From positions 1 to 16,233 of the forward strand of contig DCDL01000009.1 of assembly GCA_002316385.1 (NCBI GenBank): DNA of 16,233 bases, given 5' to 3'. Origin of the DNA: Clostridium sp. UBA1056 (GTDB lineage: Bacteria > Bacillota > Clostridia > Clostridiales > Clostridiaceae). The first letter of the stretch is position 1. The number at the start of each line of letters is the position of its first letter. Position numbers and translations under genes: made by a program. Below are positions 13,926-16,233 of the stretch, one piece after another. A model generated the notes under the pieces. It made no database searches and was not told the DNA's origin. It saw only the letters and a list, made by a program, of their open reading frames with translations.

Positions 13926-16108
13926 TGCTAGATATAAATAAGAAAATAGATGTAGCAGAAATACTTAAGGACTTAGATAAGTATGAACCTAAAAGAAGAG
14001 GTTGGCACTGGAGAGAAGAATACAAAGAACCGATGGGAGAGTTTGAATATAAAGAAATATCAAAACCTCTAAAAAATAGTAAAGCACTTCCATCAGCAAC
14101 TAGCTTTGCTAATATAGATCCTCAACCAATGTCAGTAATAACCTCTGAAGTAGCTTCAGGTAGATTTGAAGATGATATTAGAAGAATGAGAATGGCAGCT
14201 TGGCATGGTGCAGATCACATAATGGTTATTAGGACTGCAGGACAAAGTCACTATGACGGTTTAATTGAAGGAAGTCCAGAAGGTATAGGCGGAGTTCCAA
14301 TCACTAGAAAAGAAGTTAGAGCTACAAGAAAGGCTCTTGATATGATTGAAGAAGAAGTTGGAAGGCCAATAAACTTCCACTCTTATGTTTCAGGTGTAGC
14401 AGGTCCAGATATTTCTGTAATGTTTGCAGAGGAAGGAATAAACGGAGCTCACCAAGACCCACAATATAATGTGCTTTATAGAAATATAAATATGATTAGA
14501 TCCTTTGTAGATGCAGCAGTAGCAAAACATATAATGGCCTCTGTAGATATGCTTCAAATAGACGGAGCACATAATGCAAATGCAACAGCAATGAAGGGAT
14601 ATAAAGTAATGCCAGAGCTTATGGTTCAGCATGCTATAAACTCTAAATTCTCTGAAATGGTTGGAATAAAACCAAGTAACATAGCTCTATCTACAGTTCC
14701 ACCAACAGCACCACCAGCTCCATGCTTAAGATATGACTTACCATATGCTGTAGCTCTTAGAGACTTGTTTAGAAATTATAAAATGAGAGCACAAATGAAT
14801 ACAAAATATATGGCTTCATGTACTAGAGAAGCTACTGTAACTCACTCATTAAACTTATTGATATCTGAGCTTACTTCAGCAGATATTCAAAGTACAATTA
14901 CTCCTGATGAAGGAAGAAATGTACCTTGGCATTATAACAATATCCATGCTGTAAATACAGCTAAACAAGCCTTGATTGGTATGGATGGCTTAATGGATAT
15001 GATAGAGCTTAAGAAGGAAGGATATCTTCCAGAGAAGGTTAGAGAGCTTAAGGAAAGAGCAGTTCTATTCTTAGAAGAAATGATTGAAAATGGTGGATAC
15101 TTTAAAGCTGTAGAAGATGGATTCTTTGTAGACTCAGGTGAATATCCAGAAAGAAATGGTGACGGTATAGCAAGAAAGATAGATGGTGGTATTGCAGTTG
15201 ATACAGTAGTTCCAAGAGATAAGGATTATTTTGCACCTGTATGCTCTCACTTTGGATATAATAATGTACCAGAACAATATGAACATTCTTGTGATCCTAT
15301 AAGTGGATGTACATTATGCGATCATAGTAAGATAGTTTACATTGATGAATTAGATGAAGAAGATAATGTTAATACAAGAATGGAAAGAGTAAACGAGGAT
15401 GAAGATGCAATAATTCCAGAAGTTGAGTGGAAAAATGATGGTTATGTATCTACTACATTATTCATTCCAGAGGAAGAAAATATTGCAGAAGCTGCAGCTC
15501 TTGAAATTGGTAGAAAGATGAATTTAACAGATGTAGAAGTTATTCATAAACAAATCATGCAAGATGCTGAAGGTACTTTAGTTGAGATTAAAGGTAAAGT
15601 GAGCTTTGTTATTAAGAAATCAGAGCTTAAGATTCCTGAAAAACAAGAGCTTTTACCAGATGATGTAATGAGAGCTTACGTTAAGGAGCATCCTATTAGA
15701 GTAGTAGCTGCTACAGTTGGAGAAGATGAGCACTCTGTTGGACTAAGAGAAATTATAGATATTAAGCATGGTGGTATTGAGAAATATGGTGTAGATGTAG
15801 TATACCTTGGAACTTCTTGCCCAGTAGAAAAACTAATAGATGCAGCTATAGAAACAAAGGCTCAAGCTATAGTGATGAGTACTATTATTACTCACAATGA
15901 TGTACACACTAAGAACATGCAAAAAATTCATAATCTATGTATAGAGAAGGGTGTAAGAGATAGATTTATAATAGCTTGTGGAGGAACTCAGGTAACTAAC
16001 GAAATTGCTGTAGCTCATGGTATGGATGCAGGTTTTGGTAGAGGAACTCATGGAAATAACGTTGCTTCCTTTATTATTGAAACATTAATGAAAAAAGACC
16101 AAGAGTAA
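13925..16108 (+). CDS. oraE: D-ornithine 4,5-aminomutase, catalytic subunit OraE
   Basis: The 727-residue subunit binding adenosylcobalamin and PLP. The N-terminal part (about 55-390) is the TIM-barrel substrate domain and the C-terminal part (about 590-725) the Rossmann-like B12 domain. The cobalamin motif DxHxxG is present as DEHSVG (601-606), making H603 the predicted cobalt ligand. K614, eleven residues later in DIKHGG, sits where the characterised Clostridium sticklandii enzyme has its PLP lysine (H618 and K629 there, as I recall). Both cofactor sites therefore look intact. The linker has four cysteines (C440, C456, C462, C465) of unknown role. The ATG overlaps the oraS stop by one base and follows AGGGGGG. 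No terminator appears in the 125 bases after it, and no racemase gene begins before the window ends. Confidence 0.96.
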   Translation: MLDINKKIDVAEILKDLDKYEPKRRGWHWREEYKEPMGEFEYKEISKPLKNSKALPSATSFANIDPQPMSVITSEVASGRFEDDIRRMRMAAWHGADHIMVIRTAGQSHYDGLIEGSPEGIGGVPITRKEVRATRKALDMIEEEVGRPINFHSYVSGVAGPDISVMFAEEGINGAHQDPQYNVLYRNINMIRSFVDAAVAKHIMASVDMLQIDGAHNANATAMKGYKVMPELMVQHAINSKFSEMVGIKPSNIALSTVPPTAPPAPCLRYDLPYAVALRDLFRNYKMRAQMNTKYMASCTREATVTHSLNLLISELTSADIQSTITPDEGRNVPWHYNNIHAVNTAKQALIGMDGLMDMIELKKEGYLPEKVRELKERAVLFLEEMIENGGYFKAVEDGFFVDSGEYPERNGDGIARKIDGGIAVDTVVPRDKDYFAPVCSHFGYNNVPEQYEHSCDPISGCTLCDHSKIVYIDELDEEDNVNTRMERVNEDEDAIIPEVEWKNDGYVSTTLFIPEEENIAEAAALEIGRKMNLTDVEVIHKQIMQDAEGTLVEIKGKVSFVIKKSELKIPEKQELLPDDVMRAYVKEHPIRVVAATVGEDEHSVGLREIIDIKHGGIEKYGVDVVYLGTSCPVEKLIDAAIETKAQAIVMSTIITHNDVHTKNMQKIHNLCIEKGVRDRFIIACGGTQVTNEIAVAHGMDAGFGRGTHGNNVASFIIETLMKKDQE

Positions 16109-16210
16109 TTTAAAATATAACTAAATTAAATGGACATAAAATAATTTAAAGTGTAAGACATCATATAAATTATGGGGATTGTCTCAGAATAATCAAACTA
16201 AGTTTAAATT

Positions 16211-16233
16211 AGGCATCTGAAAATAAATAATAA
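16211..16233 (+). repeat. Dispersed repeat copy C, cut by the window edge
   Basis: AGGCATCTGAAAATAAATAA followed by TAA matches the left half of copy B and the reverse complement of copy A. It sits about 100 bases after oraE and is cut by the right edge, so whether it is a short or long form cannot be told. The DNA from 16109 to 16210 is AT-rich with no recognised feature. Confidence 0.65.

Noticed and set aside
14390..14632. Minus-strand frame with many cysteines and histidines inside oraE
   Set aside because: Its composition is the mirror of oraE codons in AT-rich DNA, with no start signal; a shadow.
1..16233. CRISPR arrays, tRNA or rRNA genes, phage genes and intact insertion sequences
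   Set aside because: No regularly spaced repeats, tRNA cloverleafs, rRNA sequence, transposase or phage proteins were recognised on either strand.

Overview
The window is AT-rich, low-GC Firmicute DNA with strong AGGAGG-type ribosome binding sites. Gene content and order (rel, dtd, metallo-beta-lactamase, hemZ, aspS, then a 6S RNA, then an oxidative ornithine-fermentation cluster) point to an amino-acid-fermenting Clostridium or a close relative. The species cannot be fixed from the sequence.

Left part (1-6960, plus strand): a dispersed-repeat copy at the left edge is followed directly by a near-consensus sigma-A promoter and a short hairpin leader for rel, the bifunctional (p)ppGpp synthetase/hydrolase. 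dtd (D-aminoacyl-tRNA deacylase), a small metallo-beta-lactamase-fold hydrolase, hemZ (radical SAM) and aspS (aspartyl-tRNA synthetase) follow. A perfect 18-bp inverted repeat closes this block. The order matches the usual clostridial housekeeping string, except that hisS, commonly between hemZ and aspS in relatives, is not there.

Middle part (6961-8650): a 6S RNA gene with its own consensus promoter and a terminator hairpin lies downstream of aspS, as in Bacillus. Facing it on the minus strand is a two-gene ThrE-type exporter (DUF1212 half, then ThrE_2 half).

Right part (8650-16233, plus strand): a RocR-like sigma-54 enhancer-binding regulator (PAS, AAA+, Fis-type HTH) ends in a strong terminator. 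A well-formed sigma-54 -24/-12 promoter follows, then ord, ortA, ortB, oraS and oraE. Together these convert D-ornithine to 2,4-diaminopentanoate (OraSE), then to 2-amino-4-oxopentanoate (Ord), then to acetyl-CoA and D-alanine (OrtAB). This is the oxidative branch of Stickland ornithine fermentation. The ornithine racemase needed to supply D-ornithine is not in the window. The inferred model is that the regulator senses ornithine or a related signal and activates the cluster through sigma-54.

A repeat with the core AGGCATCTGAAAATAA occurs three times: at the left edge (inverted), between ortB and oraS as a complete hairpin-forming unit, and cut by the right edge. It is the least-explained structure here. 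I found no clearly new multi-gene system. The best leads are the repeat family, the sigma-54 control of the ornithine genes and the hairpin in the rel leader.
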